From Methylophaga sp. OBS1 (GTDB lineage: Bacteria; Pseudomonadota; Gammaproteobacteria; Nitrosococcales; Methylophagaceae), in assembly GCF_026319365.1 (NCBI RefSeq), contig NZ_JAPDMS010000005.1, forward strand, positions 158,178 through 222,177: a stretch of 64,000 nucleotides of DNA. Direction: 5' to 3'. The notes under the pieces were generated by a model. That model had not been told where the DNA came from and made no database searches. It saw nothing but the letters and a program-made list of their open reading frames with translations. The position numbers and the translations under genes were made by a program. How positions within the stretch are numbered: the first letter of the stretch is position 1; each line of letters opens with the position of its first letter. Below, in pieces: positions 17,640 to 26,994 of this stretch.

Positions 17640-18779
17640 TTGAAAATGATGATAAAAAATCGCAATAGTCTGACTGTCCTGTTCATCATCACCGTGCTGA
17701 TGGTGCTGCTGATGCTGGTCACCATCTACCGGGCTGACGACAATCAGGATGAATATGGGTTGCTGTTCCCGGATCTGTTTGAACAGTTGAGTGCAGTGGA
17801 TCATATTCGTTTCGCCAGTGGTGAAGGGGACTTCACCCTCAAGCGCGAGGATGAGGACTGGTATCTGCCTGAGTACTACAACTATCCGGCCAACTTTGAC
17901 GAAGTGAAGCGGATGCTTATCGATCTGTCCGAAGCCGAGATTCTGGAGCGTAAAACCAGTGACCCTGATAAATACGCAGTACTCGGCGTGGAAGGCCCTA
18001 ACCCGGAAGTCCCCGGGGGAGAGTCACTCAAAATCAGTTTGCTGGATGGTGAGGAACCGGTCGCCGGTCTGATCCTGGGCGAACAGCGCGAAGTGACTAT
18101 GGCTGCCGGTCCCAAGCAGTTCTACGTTCGCCGTGCTGGTGAAGAAGAGAGCTGGCTTGCCGAGGGGTACCTGCAGATCAATCCGGTCATGCTTAACTGG
18201 ATTCAGAGCCAAGTCATCAATCTGGCCCGTGAGCGTATCGCCCGTGTTGAAATCACACAGCCTAACGGTAATTCAGCGGTGCTGGTCAATCTGGGACAAA
18301 AAGATAAATTCGGTACACCGCAATCCGGTGATAAGACGGTCTTTAAATATCCGCAACTGGGGTATGACATTGCCGGTTCCCTGCACCAGATGCGTCTGGA
18401 GGATGTGAAACCGGCGGCGGAATTTGATCGCGGTGATGCGGAGGTGGTGACAGCAGAATTTACCACGTTTGATGGGCTGGTGGTGACAACCCAAACCTCA
18501 TTTGTGGATGGTTACTACTTCACTGCGCTGAGTGCTGCCTTTGATCCCAGTGTGATCCAGCCGGCACCGAAGGATATTCAGGAACTGGACGTCACCAAAA
18601 AGCCCGATGCAGTCCGTGCTGAGGTAGAGAAACTGAATAAACGCCTGTCGCCCTGGGTTTACCGGGTCAGTGGTTTTGTTGGTACCAACCTGATGCGTGC
18701 TAAAGACGATATCGTCACCGAGCGCTCTGAGGTGATACCGATGCCGCCGGATATGACCGGTTTTGGACCGGCTCGCTAA
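17640..18779 (+). CDS. DUF4340 domain protein of the Gld-type operon
   Basis: About 379 residues with one N-terminal membrane helix (residues about 9-28) and a long extracytoplasmic domain built of repeated DUF4340 units (RFASGEGDFTLKREDEDWYLP near residue 58; a second half near residue 195). It is the usual last gene of GldA-GldF-GldG-DUF4340 operons in gammaproteobacteria. Function unknown. A terminator hairpin follows. Confidence 0.86.
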   Translation: MKMMIKNRNSLTVLFIITVLMVLLMLVTIYRADDNQDEYGLLFPDLFEQLSAVDHIRFASGEGDFTLKREDEDWYLPEYYNYPANFDEVKRMLIDLSEAEILERKTSDPDKYAVLGVEGPNPEVPGGESLKISLLDGEEPVAGLILGEQREVTMAAGPKQFYVRRAGEEESWLAEGYLQINPVMLNWIQSQVINLARERIARVEITQPNGNSAVLVNLGQKDKFGTPQSGDKTVFKYPQLGYDIAGSLHQMRLEDVKPAAEFDRGDAEVVTAEFTTFDGLVVTTQTSFVDGYYFTALSAAFDPSVIQPAPKDIQELDVTKKPDAVRAEVEKLNKRLSPWVYRVSGFVGTNLMRAKDDIVTERSEVIPMPPDMTGFGPAR

Positions 18780-18802
18780 TCACCCTGGTGAGCACAGGAT
18801 GA

Positions 18803-18828
18803 AAAAGGCGCCACAGGGCGCCTTTTTT
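18803..18828. terminator. Bidirectional terminator between the Gld-type operon and cheV
   Basis: GGCGCC (18807-18812), loop ACAG, GGCGCC (18817-18822), flanked by A5 and T6. It lies between the two convergent stop codons and can serve both. Confidence 0.9.
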
Positions 18829-18830
18829 AT

Positions 18831-19748
18831 TTATTCGATAAGTGACTTAACGGCTGTCGCCAGTTCATCGGCGGAGAATTTGGGCAGGAAATGATCGGCA
18901 CCGACTTTCTGCACCAGTGCTTCATTAAAGGTGCCACTCATGGAAGTATGCAGCAGGATTTGTAAATCCTTCAGCGCAGGATCTTTGCGAATTTCCGAGG
19001 TCAGCGTGTAACCGTCCATTTCCGGCATCTCGATATCGGAAATGAGCAGCGAGACATGCTCGCTGATGTTGATACCCTGTTGCGCCCAGCCCTGCAGTAT
19101 TTCCAGCGCCTCGCGGCCGTTTTTAGCGATCGTTGAGTCGACGCCGATTTGATCCAGAGTGCGTTTGATCTGATTGCGGGCGACGCTGGAGTCATCAGCA
19201 ACCAGAATGTGCTTACGTTGTTCACCCGGTGGCGCTGCTTCGTCAGCAATATCCGAGGACACATCGGTATTCATGCCCATGACCTCAGCCAGCACCTGTT
19301 CAACATCGATAATCTGGATGAGTTGATCATCAACTTTGGTGATTGCAGTCATGTAGGTATTCGCACCGGAAGCGGCTGGTGGCGGCAATACATCTGACCA
19401 ACTGATATTGACGATCCGGTCGACAGCACTGACCAGAAAACCCTGCACCGTGCGGTTGTATTCAGTGAGAATAACAAACTTGTCCTGGGTGTCTCCGACA
19501 CTGCGGCGGCCAATGCTTTCTGCCAGGTCGACTATGCTGACGGTTTTTCCCCGAATCGATGCCACGCCTTTGATCACACGGTGAGCATTGGGCATGTTAG
19601 TGAGAGCGGGACAGGGAATAGCTTCTCGAACCTTGAAAACGTTGATACCGTATAACTGCACGCCGCCCAGTCTGAATAACAGTAGTTCCAGTCGATTGGT
19701 GCCGGCGAGATTGGTGCGCTGATCCACACCATCGATCATGCTGCTCAT
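18831..19748 (-). CDS. cheV: Chemotaxis coupling protein CheV
   Basis: 305 residues: a CheW-like domain (about 20-165; KVREAIPCPALTNMP, VASIRGKTVSIVDLAE) followed by a receiver domain (about 178-303; phospho-acceptor Asp in LLISDIEMPEMDG). It couples chemoreceptors to CheA with phosphorylation-dependent control. AGGAG precedes the ATG. A sigma-28-like promoter lies about 70 bp upstream, and flgA-flgM-flgN diverge from it, a common gammaproteobacterial arrangement. Confidence 0.95.
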   Translation of the reverse strand: MSSMIDGVDQRTNLAGTNRLELLLFRLGGVQLYGINVFKVREAIPCPALTNMPNAHRVIKGVASIRGKTVSIVDLAESIGRRSVGDTQDKFVILTEYNRTVQGFLVSAVDRIVNISWSDVLPPPAASGANTYMTAITKVDDQLIQIIDVEQVLAEVMGMNTDVSSDIADEAAPPGEQRKHILVADDSSVARNQIKRTLDQIGVDSTIAKNGREALEILQGWAQQGINISEHVSLLISDIEMPEMDGYTLTSEIRKDPALKDLQILLHTSMSGTFNEALVQKVGADHFLPKFSADELATAVKSLIE

Positions 19749-19817
19749 GCGTACTCCTTTAAAAAGGCCCTGTTACTTAACCCTGCGATAACAGTGAATA
19801 TGGCCAGACTAATAAGA

Positions 19818-19844
19818 CTATCGGCGCCAGTGACAGGGACTTGA
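19818..19844 (-). promoter_or_regulatory. Sigma-28 (FliA)-type promoter for cheV
   Basis: On the minus strand TCAAGTCC-N11-GCCGATAG; the enterobacterial consensus is TAAAGTTT-N11-GCCGATAA. The -10 box matches 7 of 8 and the -35 box 5 of 8, with exact spacing. About 70 bp upstream of the cheV ATG. Confidence 0.65.
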
Positions 19845-19913
19845 TTATTTTCCGGGCATGGACTTTGCAGAAGACACATTACCATTTTACTCAGGCTCCA
19901 GAGGATGCCCGCA

Positions 19914-20612
19914 ATGTCACTGCCTAAGATTATAATCAGTTTCTGTGTCGTTTTTTTGACGCAGGTTCTTCATGCAGACAATTTACAGCCGATTGCAGAT
20001 ATCGAGCAGGCGGCCTATGTCCATGCCCTGAATGATGCGCAACTCAGTTATAACAGTCCTCAAGTCCTTGTGGAATCCCTGGACAATCGTTTGCGGCTGC
20101 AACAGTGTGAAAAGAATTTACAGACTTTCTCCAACTCTGCCGCTAACACAGTAGGGAGTAGAACCATCGGTGTAAAATGTCCGGCTGCCACTGAATGGAC
20201 GGTTTATGTGCCGGTGAAAGTCAAAGTGATGAAGCCGGTCGTCGTGGCAGCGAAACCCTTATCGGCACACACGACACTGACTGAATCAGATGTGCGCATG
20301 CAGGTGATGGATATTGCTGAGCTGCGTCAGGGCTTTCTGGAGTCGACGGCACAGATCACCGGCCAGCAACTGCGTTATCCGCTGGCCGTTGGTTCCGTGA
20401 TTCCATCCCGTGGCCTGAAACTGGAAAAAGTGGTCAAACGGGGTGAGCAGATTATATTGGTTGCCGCCGCTGGCACGATGGAAGTGCGGATGAATGGGAC
20501 CGCGCTGGAAGACGCCAGCCTCGGTGACAAAGTGCGTGTCAGAAACAGCTCATCAGAACGTGTGGTCGAGGGCGTTGTCCACTCTCCCGGTGTTGTCAGA
20601 GTGACCATGTAG
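19914..20612 (+). CDS. flgA: Flagellar basal-body P-ring formation protein FlgA
   Basis: About 232 residues. Signal peptide ending near VLHA (residue about 20). A C-terminal SAF domain (about 105-230; AAKPLSAHTTLTESDVRMQ, GQQLRYPLAVGSVIPSRGL) is typical of FlgA, the periplasmic chaperone for P-ring (FlgI) assembly. GAGG lies 9 nt before the ATG chosen; an ATG three codons upstream overlaps it. First gene of flgA-flgM-flgN. Confidence 0.94.
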   Translation: MSLPKIIISFCVVFLTQVLHADNLQPIADIEQAAYVHALNDAQLSYNSPQVLVESLDNRLRLQQCEKNLQTFSNSAANTVGSRTIGVKCPAATEWTVYVPVKVKVMKPVVVAAKPLSAHTTLTESDVRMQVMDIAELRQGFLESTAQITGQQLRYPLAVGSVIPSRGLKLEKVVKRGEQIILVAAAGTMEVRMNGTALEDASLGDKVRVRNSSSERVVEGVVHSPGVVRVTM

Positions 20613-20641
20613 CGTCAAAATTCAGACAAAGACAAAAATAC

Positions 20642-20668
20642 TCAAGTTTTTCCTGAATCCGTCGACAA
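20642..20668 (+). promoter_or_regulatory. Sigma-28 (FliA)-type promoter for flgM-flgN
   Basis: TCAAGTTT-N11-GTCGACAA against consensus TAAAGTTT-N11-GCCGATAA (7/8 and 6/8, exact spacing). It lies 32 bp before flgM, matching the known class 3 control of flgM by the sigma factor that FlgM itself inhibits. Confidence 0.7.
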
Positions 20669-20699
20669 CAAGAGCAGAAAGTATTTGGAGACAGCATAA

Positions 20700-20990
20700 A
20701 TGGCTGAAATAAATAACATTAAACCGCCATTGCAGCCGGATTATAATTCGACTCGCAATGTTAATGAGCGCAACAACAGCGCTGCGGCGACACCAGCAGC
20801 TAAACAAAGTCCGGCGGATAAGGTCAGCCTCAGTGACACCTTAGCGCAGCTGGAGCAGAGCCTGGCTGATGTACCGGTCGTCGATACCGCCAAGGTAGAT
20901 GCGATAAAACAATCAATTGAAGACGGTTCCTATCAAATCGACAGTCAGGAGCTGGCACGAAAAATGATTGATTTTGAGGGAGACTTATAA
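20700..20990 (+). CDS. flgM: Anti-sigma-28 factor FlgM
   Basis: 96 residues. N-terminal half disordered and polar; the C-terminal half has VDTAKVDAIKQSIEDGSYQIDSQELARKMIDFE-type sequence, the conserved sigma-28-binding helix region of FlgM. It binds FliA until the hook is complete and is then exported. GGAG precedes the ATG, a FliA-type promoter lies upstream, and flgN is 15 nt downstream. Confidence 0.95.
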   Translation: MAEINNIKPPLQPDYNSTRNVNERNNSAAATPAAKQSPADKVSLSDTLAQLEQSLADVPVVDTAKVDAIKQSIEDGSYQIDSQELARKMIDFEGDL

Positions 20991-21005
20991 GCAAGGAATA
21001 CCCTC

Positions 21006-21494
21006 ATGTCGATGAACGCGCTGCAGCAACTGAGCTCAATGTTGCAATCCGAACTCAATCACAGTGTTCAACTGGCGCAACTGCTTAAGCAGGAGCGAGA
21101 AGCCCTGAAAGCAGCAGATTTGGCGCAGATTTCTCTGCTGACCCAACACAAACAACCGCATGTGGTTCAGCTGGAACAGCTCGGTCGCCAGCGTGAGCAT
21201 CTGCTCAAGGCGGCAGGATTTCCCGGCGGCAAATCCGGACTGGAGGCATTTATTGCCAACCACCCGGAGAACGAGGCCCGACCAGTCATGCAGTTGCTGG
21301 AACAACTGCGTGAGGCAGCGAGAATCTGCCGCGACAATAATCAAATTAACGGCGGTATCGTCAATGTAAACCGTCAGCACCTGGTTCGGGCGCTGAGTAT
21401 TCTGCGTGGTCGTGATCCGGAAACTGGCGCTTACGGCCCCGGTGGTGAATACACCAGCCAGATCGTCCGTCAGCCACTAATCGGTCGTGTTTAA
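21006..21494 (+). CDS. flgN: Flagellar export chaperone FlgN
   Basis: 162 residues, nearly all helical (QLSSMLQSELNHSVQLAQLLKQE at the start), as for FlgN, the cytosolic chaperone for the hook-filament junction proteins FlgK and FlgL. The C-terminal YGPGGEYT-type tail is common in FlgN of this group. Third gene of the flgAMN set; converges on hemH, whose stop codon is adjacent. Confidence 0.9.
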   Translation: MSMNALQQLSSMLQSELNHSVQLAQLLKQEREALKAADLAQISLLTQHKQPHVVQLEQLGRQREHLLKAAGFPGGKSGLEAFIANHPENEARPVMQLLEQLREAARICRDNNQINGGIVNVNRQHLVRALSILRGRDPETGAYGPGGEYTSQIVRQPLIGRV

Positions 21495-22505
21495 TCACTG
21501 CTGACACCAGTCAGCCAAGAGATTGACCCAGGCGGGGTGATCATTCATGCACGGAATCAGTGTCAACGATTCCCCGCCTGCTTCCTGAAATACCTCTTCA
21601 CCGCGAATTGCAATTTCTTCCAGTGTTTCCAGACAGTCGGTAACAAAAGCCGGACAAATGACCAGCACATTTTTGGCACCGGACTGCGCCAGCTCCGTGA
21701 GTCTGTCTTCGGTGTTTGGTCCCAGCCATTTGGCGCGGCCCAGTCGCGACTGAAAAGCCACCGAGTAGCGGTCTGCAGGCAGGTTGGCCCGGCTGGCAAA
21801 ACATTCAGTGGTTCGCATGACCTGATGTCGGTAACAGGTTTTGTGGGCCGGGTGGGGAATCTGACAGCAGTTATCCTGCTGGAGGCAATGACTGCCGCTC
21901 TTATCCAGCTTGGTAATGTGCGTTTCCGGCAGACCGTGGTAGCTGAAAACCAGATGGTCATAGTCCTGATCCAGATAAGGCTGGGCACTCTCGACCAGCG
22001 CGTTGATATAGTCAGGATGGTCATAAAACGGGTCAATCACCTTCAGCGTGACATTCAGATTATGATCCCGGATCACGCGTCGAGCCTCTTCAATCGAGGT
22101 GGTAATCGTGCTGTCGGCAAAGTGAGGGTAAAGCGGGATGTAGAAGACTTCCTCAATAGTTTTGTCTTCACAAAGCTTGAGTAACTGCTGTTCGATGCTG
22201 GGGTTACCATAGCGCATTGCCATGGCAAGCGGCATCTCTACCTGTTTCTCTACAGCCGATTTAAGCCGCTCTGATAAAACGATCAAAGGCGACCCCTCAT
22301 CAGTCCAGACACTGCGGTAGGCCGCGGCAGAATCCTTGGGGCGGCTGGGCAAGACGAAAAGGCTGACAATCAGTCTTCTCAACACCCATGGCAACTGGAT
22401 CACGTAGGGATCCATCAGGAATTGATTCAAGTATCGACGTACCGGACCGGTTTCAGGTGCGTCTGGTGAGCCCAGATTGGCCAGTAATACTGCGCGTTTT
22501 GTCAT
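21495..22505 (-). CDS. hemH: Ferrochelatase
   Basis: 336 residues, normal length. Inserts Fe(II) into protoporphyrin IX, the last step of haem synthesis. Signatures: AVLLANLGSPDAPE at the N-terminus, the catalytic-His region FSYHGLPETHI near residue 187 and the C-terminal acidic stretch VTDCLETLEEIAIRGEE. GGAG precedes the start. Directly downstream of the epimerase gene with a 14-nt gap, so probably co-transcribed. Confidence 0.96.
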   Translation of the reverse strand: MTKRAVLLANLGSPDAPETGPVRRYLNQFLMDPYVIQLPWVLRRLIVSLFVLPSRPKDSAAAYRSVWTDEGSPLIVLSERLKSAVEKQVEMPLAMAMRYGNPSIEQQLLKLCEDKTIEEVFYIPLYPHFADSTITTSIEEARRVIRDHNLNVTLKVIDPFYDHPDYINALVESAQPYLDQDYDHLVFSYHGLPETHITKLDKSGSHCLQQDNCCQIPHPAHKTCYRHQVMRTTECFASRANLPADRYSVAFQSRLGRAKWLGPNTEDRLTELAQSGAKNVLVICPAFVTDCLETLEEIAIRGEEVFQEAGGESLTLIPCMNDHPAWVNLLADWCQQ

Positions 22506-22519
22506 GCTACTCCGTCTCG

Positions 22520-23416
22520 TTATTGCAGCACGTCTCCCAGTGCTGCGTTCAGATCAGTATATTGAAACTCAAAACCGGCTGCCCGGGCTTTTTCCGGCAG
22601 CACCCGCTGACCACCCAGTAACAGTTGTGACATTTCACCGAATGCCAGCTTCAACACACAAGCAGGCACCATCATAATCGCTGGTCTGTGAAGATTTTGT
22701 GCGAGGGTCCGGCTAAACTCGGCATTGGTGACCGGCGTGGGGGCGGTGCCGTTGAAGACACCATGCAAGGCCTGCTGTTTGCTCAGGAAAATAAACAGAT
22801 TACAGATATCTTCCAGATGGACCCAGGACATGTATTGCTGACCATCACTGATAGGCCCTCCCAGACCCAGCTTGAAGGGCAGCAGCATGCGTTGTAAAAA
22901 GCCGGCTCCCGGTGCCAGAACCAGACCGGTCCTCACCAGGCAAACCCTGACGCCAAGCTCTTCTGCTTTCAAGGCAGCCTGTTCCCATTGGTCACAGAGT
23001 TCATGAGCAAATTCGTCTTGATAACTGCTGTCTTCCGTCACGATTCTGTCACCCTGATCACCATACCAGCCAATGGCTGATCCGCTGATCAGGCTGCCAG
23101 GTTTCTGCTGGCGCTGACTGATCCACTGGATCAGTGCCTCCGTCTGCTTAATACGGCTGTCCTTCAGCTCCTGTTTGCGGTTTTTTGTCCAGCGGGCGTC
23201 GGCGATAGGCGCACCGGTGAGATTGATCACGACATCCACCTGTTCGTTTTGACCGATTTCGTCGAGACTGGTGACGGCAATGGCCGATAGTCCACAGCGT
23301 TGGTGGACTTTGTTGCGGCTGCGACTGAGAACAATGACCGTATGTCCGGCTGCCTGCAACCTCTGACAGATTTTGCTGCCGATCAGACCAGTACCACCGG
23401 TAATAAGATAATTCAT
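22520..23416 (-). CDS. TIGR01777/YfcH-type NAD(P)-dependent epimerase
   Basis: 298 residues, an extended short-chain dehydrogenase fold: dinucleotide site GGTGLIGSKICQRL at residues 7-20, NLTGAPIADARW near residue 65, SGSAIGWYGDQG near residue 112. The C-terminal ARAAGFEFQYTDLNAAL is the DUF1731 tail typical of the YfcH family. Substrate unknown. Probable operon with hemH. It diverges from the DUF523/DUF1722 gene across about 100 bp. Confidence 0.9.
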   Translation of the reverse strand: MNYLITGGTGLIGSKICQRLQAAGHTVIVLSRSRNKVHQRCGLSAIAVTSLDEIGQNEQVDVVINLTGAPIADARWTKNRKQELKDSRIKQTEALIQWISQRQQKPGSLISGSAIGWYGDQGDRIVTEDSSYQDEFAHELCDQWEQAALKAEELGVRVCLVRTGLVLAPGAGFLQRMLLPFKLGLGGPISDGQQYMSWVHLEDICNLFIFLSKQQALHGVFNGTAPTPVTNAEFSRTLAQNLHRPAIMMVPACVLKLAFGEMSQLLLGGQRVLPEKARAAGFEFQYTDLNAALGDVLQ

Positions 23417-23522
23417 AATTTAAGCGTCCCTTGAGTGCCTGAGGTATGAGAACACAGTTATCAGTCAAAGTTTGCCCGATGTTATTATGAATGAACACCA
23501 CCACCCGGAACCGATAACACCC

Positions 23523-24467
23523 ATGAAAATCAAAGTCGGCATCAGTAGCTGTCTGCTGGGCGAGGCTGTTCGTTATGATGGCTCTCACAAGCATTTGCGT
23601 CTGGCCACCGACAGTTTGTCCCGTTATTTCGAGTTTGTCCCTGAATGTCCCGAGATGGGCATCGGTATGGGCGTGCCCCGCAAACCGATCAGACTGGTAG
23701 GCAATGTTGAGCGTCCGCGTGCTGTCGCGGTGCATGATGATAGTCTCGACTATACCGACGCGCTCAGCGCTTTCGGACAGACCAAGGCAGAAGAGCATGA
23801 TGATCTATCGGGCTACATATTCATGAAAAACTCGCCCAGTTGTGGCGTCTTCCGTGTCAAGGTCTATCAGGATAACGGCTATCCCTCGCAGCATCCCGGC
23901 CGTGGTCTCTACGCTCAGGCATTTATCGATAGCCATCCTTTATTGCCAGTGGAGGAGTCAGGCCGGCTGTGTGACCCGATACTGCGTGAGAACTTCATCA
24001 CCCGGGTATTTGCTTATGCCAACTGGCAGGCACTGAAAAAAGAAGGCCTGACGGCCAAGCGAATTCTCGATTTTCATGTTCGTTATAAATATTGCCTGAT
24101 GGCTCACTCACCCAAACGATATGCCGAACTTGGCCGGATGCTGGCTGATGCCGGCAATCATGATCCGCAAAAACTGGGTGAACGCTACTTTGCTGCGCTG
24201 ATGGATACCCTGCGTAAGCTCGCATCCAGAAAAACCCACACCAATGTCATGATGCATTTACAGGGCTATCTCAAGAAAAAAATCAGCAGTCGGGAAAAGG
24301 CCGAACTGGGCAGGATCATCGAGCAATATCGCACGGCACAGGTTCCCCTCATCGTGCCTATGACGCTGCTCAAACACCATTTTAACAATCATCCGGATCC
24401 CTACATTAACCGCCAGGCCTATCTCCAGCCTTATCCCGATGACCTTAGTCTGAGGAATGATATTTAA
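23523..24467 (+). CDS. DUF523-DUF1722 (YbgA) fusion protein
   Basis: 314 residues. DUF523 at residues 1-150 (GISSCLLGEAVRYDGSHK, FVPECPEMGIGMGVPR, MKNSPSCGVFRVK) with several conserved Cys; DUF1722, the YbgA domain, at about 185-305. The fused form is widespread next to photolyase genes and is implicated in DNA repair by context only. No photolyase is adjacent here. The start was taken at the ATG giving MKIKVGISS, as in homologues; in-frame ATGs 12 and 17 codons upstream are possible. Confidence 0.85.
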   Translation: MKIKVGISSCLLGEAVRYDGSHKHLRLATDSLSRYFEFVPECPEMGIGMGVPRKPIRLVGNVERPRAVAVHDDSLDYTDALSAFGQTKAEEHDDLSGYIFMKNSPSCGVFRVKVYQDNGYPSQHPGRGLYAQAFIDSHPLLPVEESGRLCDPILRENFITRVFAYANWQALKKEGLTAKRILDFHVRYKYCLMAHSPKRYAELGRMLADAGNHDPQKLGERYFAALMDTLRKLASRKTHTNVMMHLQGYLKKKISSREKAELGRIIEQYRTAQVPLIVPMTLLKHHFNNHPDPYINRQAYLQPYPDDLSLRNDI

Positions 24468-24573
24468 GCACGCTGGTTTGATGAGGATGCTTCACAAAGT
24501 GCATTTCCGGGACGAGGTAATCACTGCATGATTAATGCTATTCTCTGCAATTTGCATCATTGGAACAGCTAGT

Positions 24574-26964
24574 ATGGACAGGGATGAACAAGACATACTG
24601 AAGAACCAGGCCGCTTTACTTTATCAACAGGCCCTGTTTTCGAATATTACCGTCATTGGCGTGGCGTTACTGATCTACGCACTTTTCTCGGAGCACGTTC
24701 ATGGCAACTTGTTAGTTGCCTGGTCTTTGTCCATCAGCCTGCTGGCTTGTGCACGACTGTTACTGTTATTTGTTTATAAAGTCTATTCATACAAGCATGA
24801 GCCGGATCCGATAGTCTGGATAAGAGCCTACGTCCTTCTGACTTTTTTGATAGGACTGGTCTGGGCGAGCTCGAGTATTTTTTACATATTGATTGATGAT
24901 ATCCAAATCAATGTGCTGTTCTATGTCCTGATCAGTACTGTGGTAGCAGCGGCAGTCCCGATATTATCTGTCTGGTATCCGGCGTTTCTTGCTTACACGG
25001 TCCCCCAGTTTGTTTTCTTGACCTCAGTGCTGGTTTATCAAATACAAACCACGGCCAACCATAACCTGCTCTATTTTCTGACGATGGCTTTTGTTTTCTA
25101 CTTCCTGATGATGGTGTCGTTGGCTAAACGGGCTAACACAAACATTATTATGGGCCTGCGATTACAGCAGAGAAACCAGCAACTGCTCGATAAACTGAAT
25201 CTCGAGGTGAGTCAGCGAGAGGCTCTCATCAGAGACAGAACACAAGAGTTGCTTGAAACAAACCACAAGCTCAAGTCAAGCCAGGCCCATATGCTGAAGT
25301 TGTCACGCGCAGTGGAATCCAGTCCCAACCCTATCTTAATCACAGACGCTAACGGTTTTATTGAATACATCAATAAAAAATGTGAACAGGTCTCCGGTTA
25401 TCTTTCCACTGAGGTATTGGGTGACCGCCTGGATAAACATATTGTTGCGGATGAGGCGTCTCAGCGATTTGAAGAAATCTGGTCAACGGTTTCCCAGCAG
25501 GGTGAATGGAATGGTGAAATCCAGAACCGCCGCAAAAATGGCGAAACCTACTGGATAAAAATATATCTTGCGGCAGTCTATGATGACGCCGAAGCAATTA
25601 CTCACTTTGTGGTGATCTTCGAAGATATCACTGACTCCCGGCAATTATCGCAAAAGCTCTCCTATCAGGCGACGCATGATGATCTGACCGGACTAATCAA
25701 TCGTGCGGAGTTTGAAAATCGACTGACGGCCATGGTCGAAGATGCCAAGCACAGACATAGCGAGCATGCGCTGTGTTTTTTGGATCTGGATCAATTCAAA
25801 GTCATTAACGACACCTGTGGTCACATTGCCGGTGATGAGCTATTGCGCCAACTTGGGAGGTTGTTGAGCAGTACCACCAGGAAGACCGATACGCTGGCAC
25901 GACTCGGTGGCGATGAATTTGCCATTTTGATTGATAACTGCCAGCAGCAACAGGCAGAACGTGTCGCTAATGAGGTCAGAGAACTGGTAGAGCAATTCCA
26001 ATTCATCTGGGAGTCTCAGGTATTTACTATTGGGGTCAGCATCGGTGTGACCAGTATCACCCACCGAACCAGCAACCGGACAGAAGCCTTAAAACAGGCA
26101 GACAGCGCCTGTTATGCAGCTAAGAATTCCGGACGTAACAGAGTCTATCTTTACCAGGATCAGGATAAACGGCTGGCGGAACAGGAAGGCGAGTTCAAAT
26201 GGGTTAACGAACTCAGGGAAGCGCTGATGGATAACCGGTTGGTGTTGTATGTTCAACCCATCCTCAGCACGCGATCCGGTCAGCTGCATTCCTATGAGGT
26301 GCTGGTCCGACTCCGTGACAAGCAGGGGACTTTATTTCCGCCGGGCGCATTTTTACCGTCAGCAGAACGCTATAACCTGTCGGAACGGGTTGATCGCTGG
26401 GTGATTGATCATGTGTTTGAGTGGTTGGAAAAGCACAGGAGCGAGTTGTCGTTTGTCGAGCAATTTGCGATTAACCTTTCCGGTGCTTCTCTGGGGCACG
26501 CTGAAATGCTTGCCCATATCGGTGCCAGACTCGGCAGAGCAAAATTTGATCCGGCAATGATTAAATTCGAGATAACGGAGACCGCCGCTATCAGCAATCT
26601 GCGCAATGCCAACTCCTTTATTAAAGCATTATCGGAAATCGGCTGTGAGTTTTCTCTTGATGATTTTGGCAGTGGTTTGTCTTCTTTCGGCTACCTGAAA
26701 AATCTGCCGGTGCAGAGCATTAAAATTGATGGCATGTTTGTCAGAGATATGATTAACGACCCACTGGACTTCGAGATGGTGAAATCAATCAACGACATCG
26801 GCCATGTGATGGGACTGGAGACGATTGCTGAGTTTGTTGAGGATGAAGAAATCTGGAACAAGCTCAAATCAATTGGTGTGGACTATGGCCAGGGATATTT
26901 TTTAGGCAGACCGATGCCGATAGAAAATATTCTGGGGCAGGAGACGCTCATCAGCGGTGCTTAA
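24574..26964 (+). CDS. Membrane PAS-GGDEF-EAL c-di-GMP signalling protein
   Basis: About 796 residues. Five to six membrane helices (about 20-195), a short coiled coil (about 200-250), a PAS domain (about 257-375; SPNPILITDANGFIEYINKK), GGDEF (about 380-540; intact LARLGGDEFAILI, so cyclase-competent) and EAL (about 555-795). The EAL part has EVLVRL in place of EAL, plus NLSGASL, EITETA, DDFGSG and ETIAEFVE, the residues needed for phosphodiesterase activity. Both activities are therefore possible. One of four c-di-GMP proteins in this 18-kb stretch. Confidence 0.93.
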   Translation: MDRDEQDILKNQAALLYQQALFSNITVIGVALLIYALFSEHVHGNLLVAWSLSISLLACARLLLLFVYKVYSYKHEPDPIVWIRAYVLLTFLIGLVWASSSIFYILIDDIQINVLFYVLISTVVAAAVPILSVWYPAFLAYTVPQFVFLTSVLVYQIQTTANHNLLYFLTMAFVFYFLMMVSLAKRANTNIIMGLRLQQRNQQLLDKLNLEVSQREALIRDRTQELLETNHKLKSSQAHMLKLSRAVESSPNPILITDANGFIEYINKKCEQVSGYLSTEVLGDRLDKHIVADEASQRFEEIWSTVSQQGEWNGEIQNRRKNGETYWIKIYLAAVYDDAEAITHFVVIFEDITDSRQLSQKLSYQATHDDLTGLINRAEFENRLTAMVEDAKHRHSEHALCFLDLDQFKVINDTCGHIAGDELLRQLGRLLSSTTRKTDTLARLGGDEFAILIDNCQQQQAERVANEVRELVEQFQFIWESQVFTIGVSIGVTSITHRTSNRTEALKQADSACYAAKNSGRNRVYLYQDQDKRLAEQEGEFKWVNELREALMDNRLVLYVQPILSTRSGQLHSYEVLVRLRDKQGTLFPPGAFLPSAERYNLSERVDRWVIDHVFEWLEKHRSELSFVEQFAINLSGASLGHAEMLAHIGARLGRAKFDPAMIKFEITETAAISNLRNANSFIKALSEIGCEFSLDDFGSGLSSFGYLKNLPVQSIKIDGMFVRDMINDPLDFEMVKSINDIGHVMGLETIAEFVEDEEIWNKLKSIGVDYGQGYFLGRPMPIENILGQETLISGA

Positions 26965-26994
26965 ATTGACTGAGTTTGAAAATCGTAATTGAAG

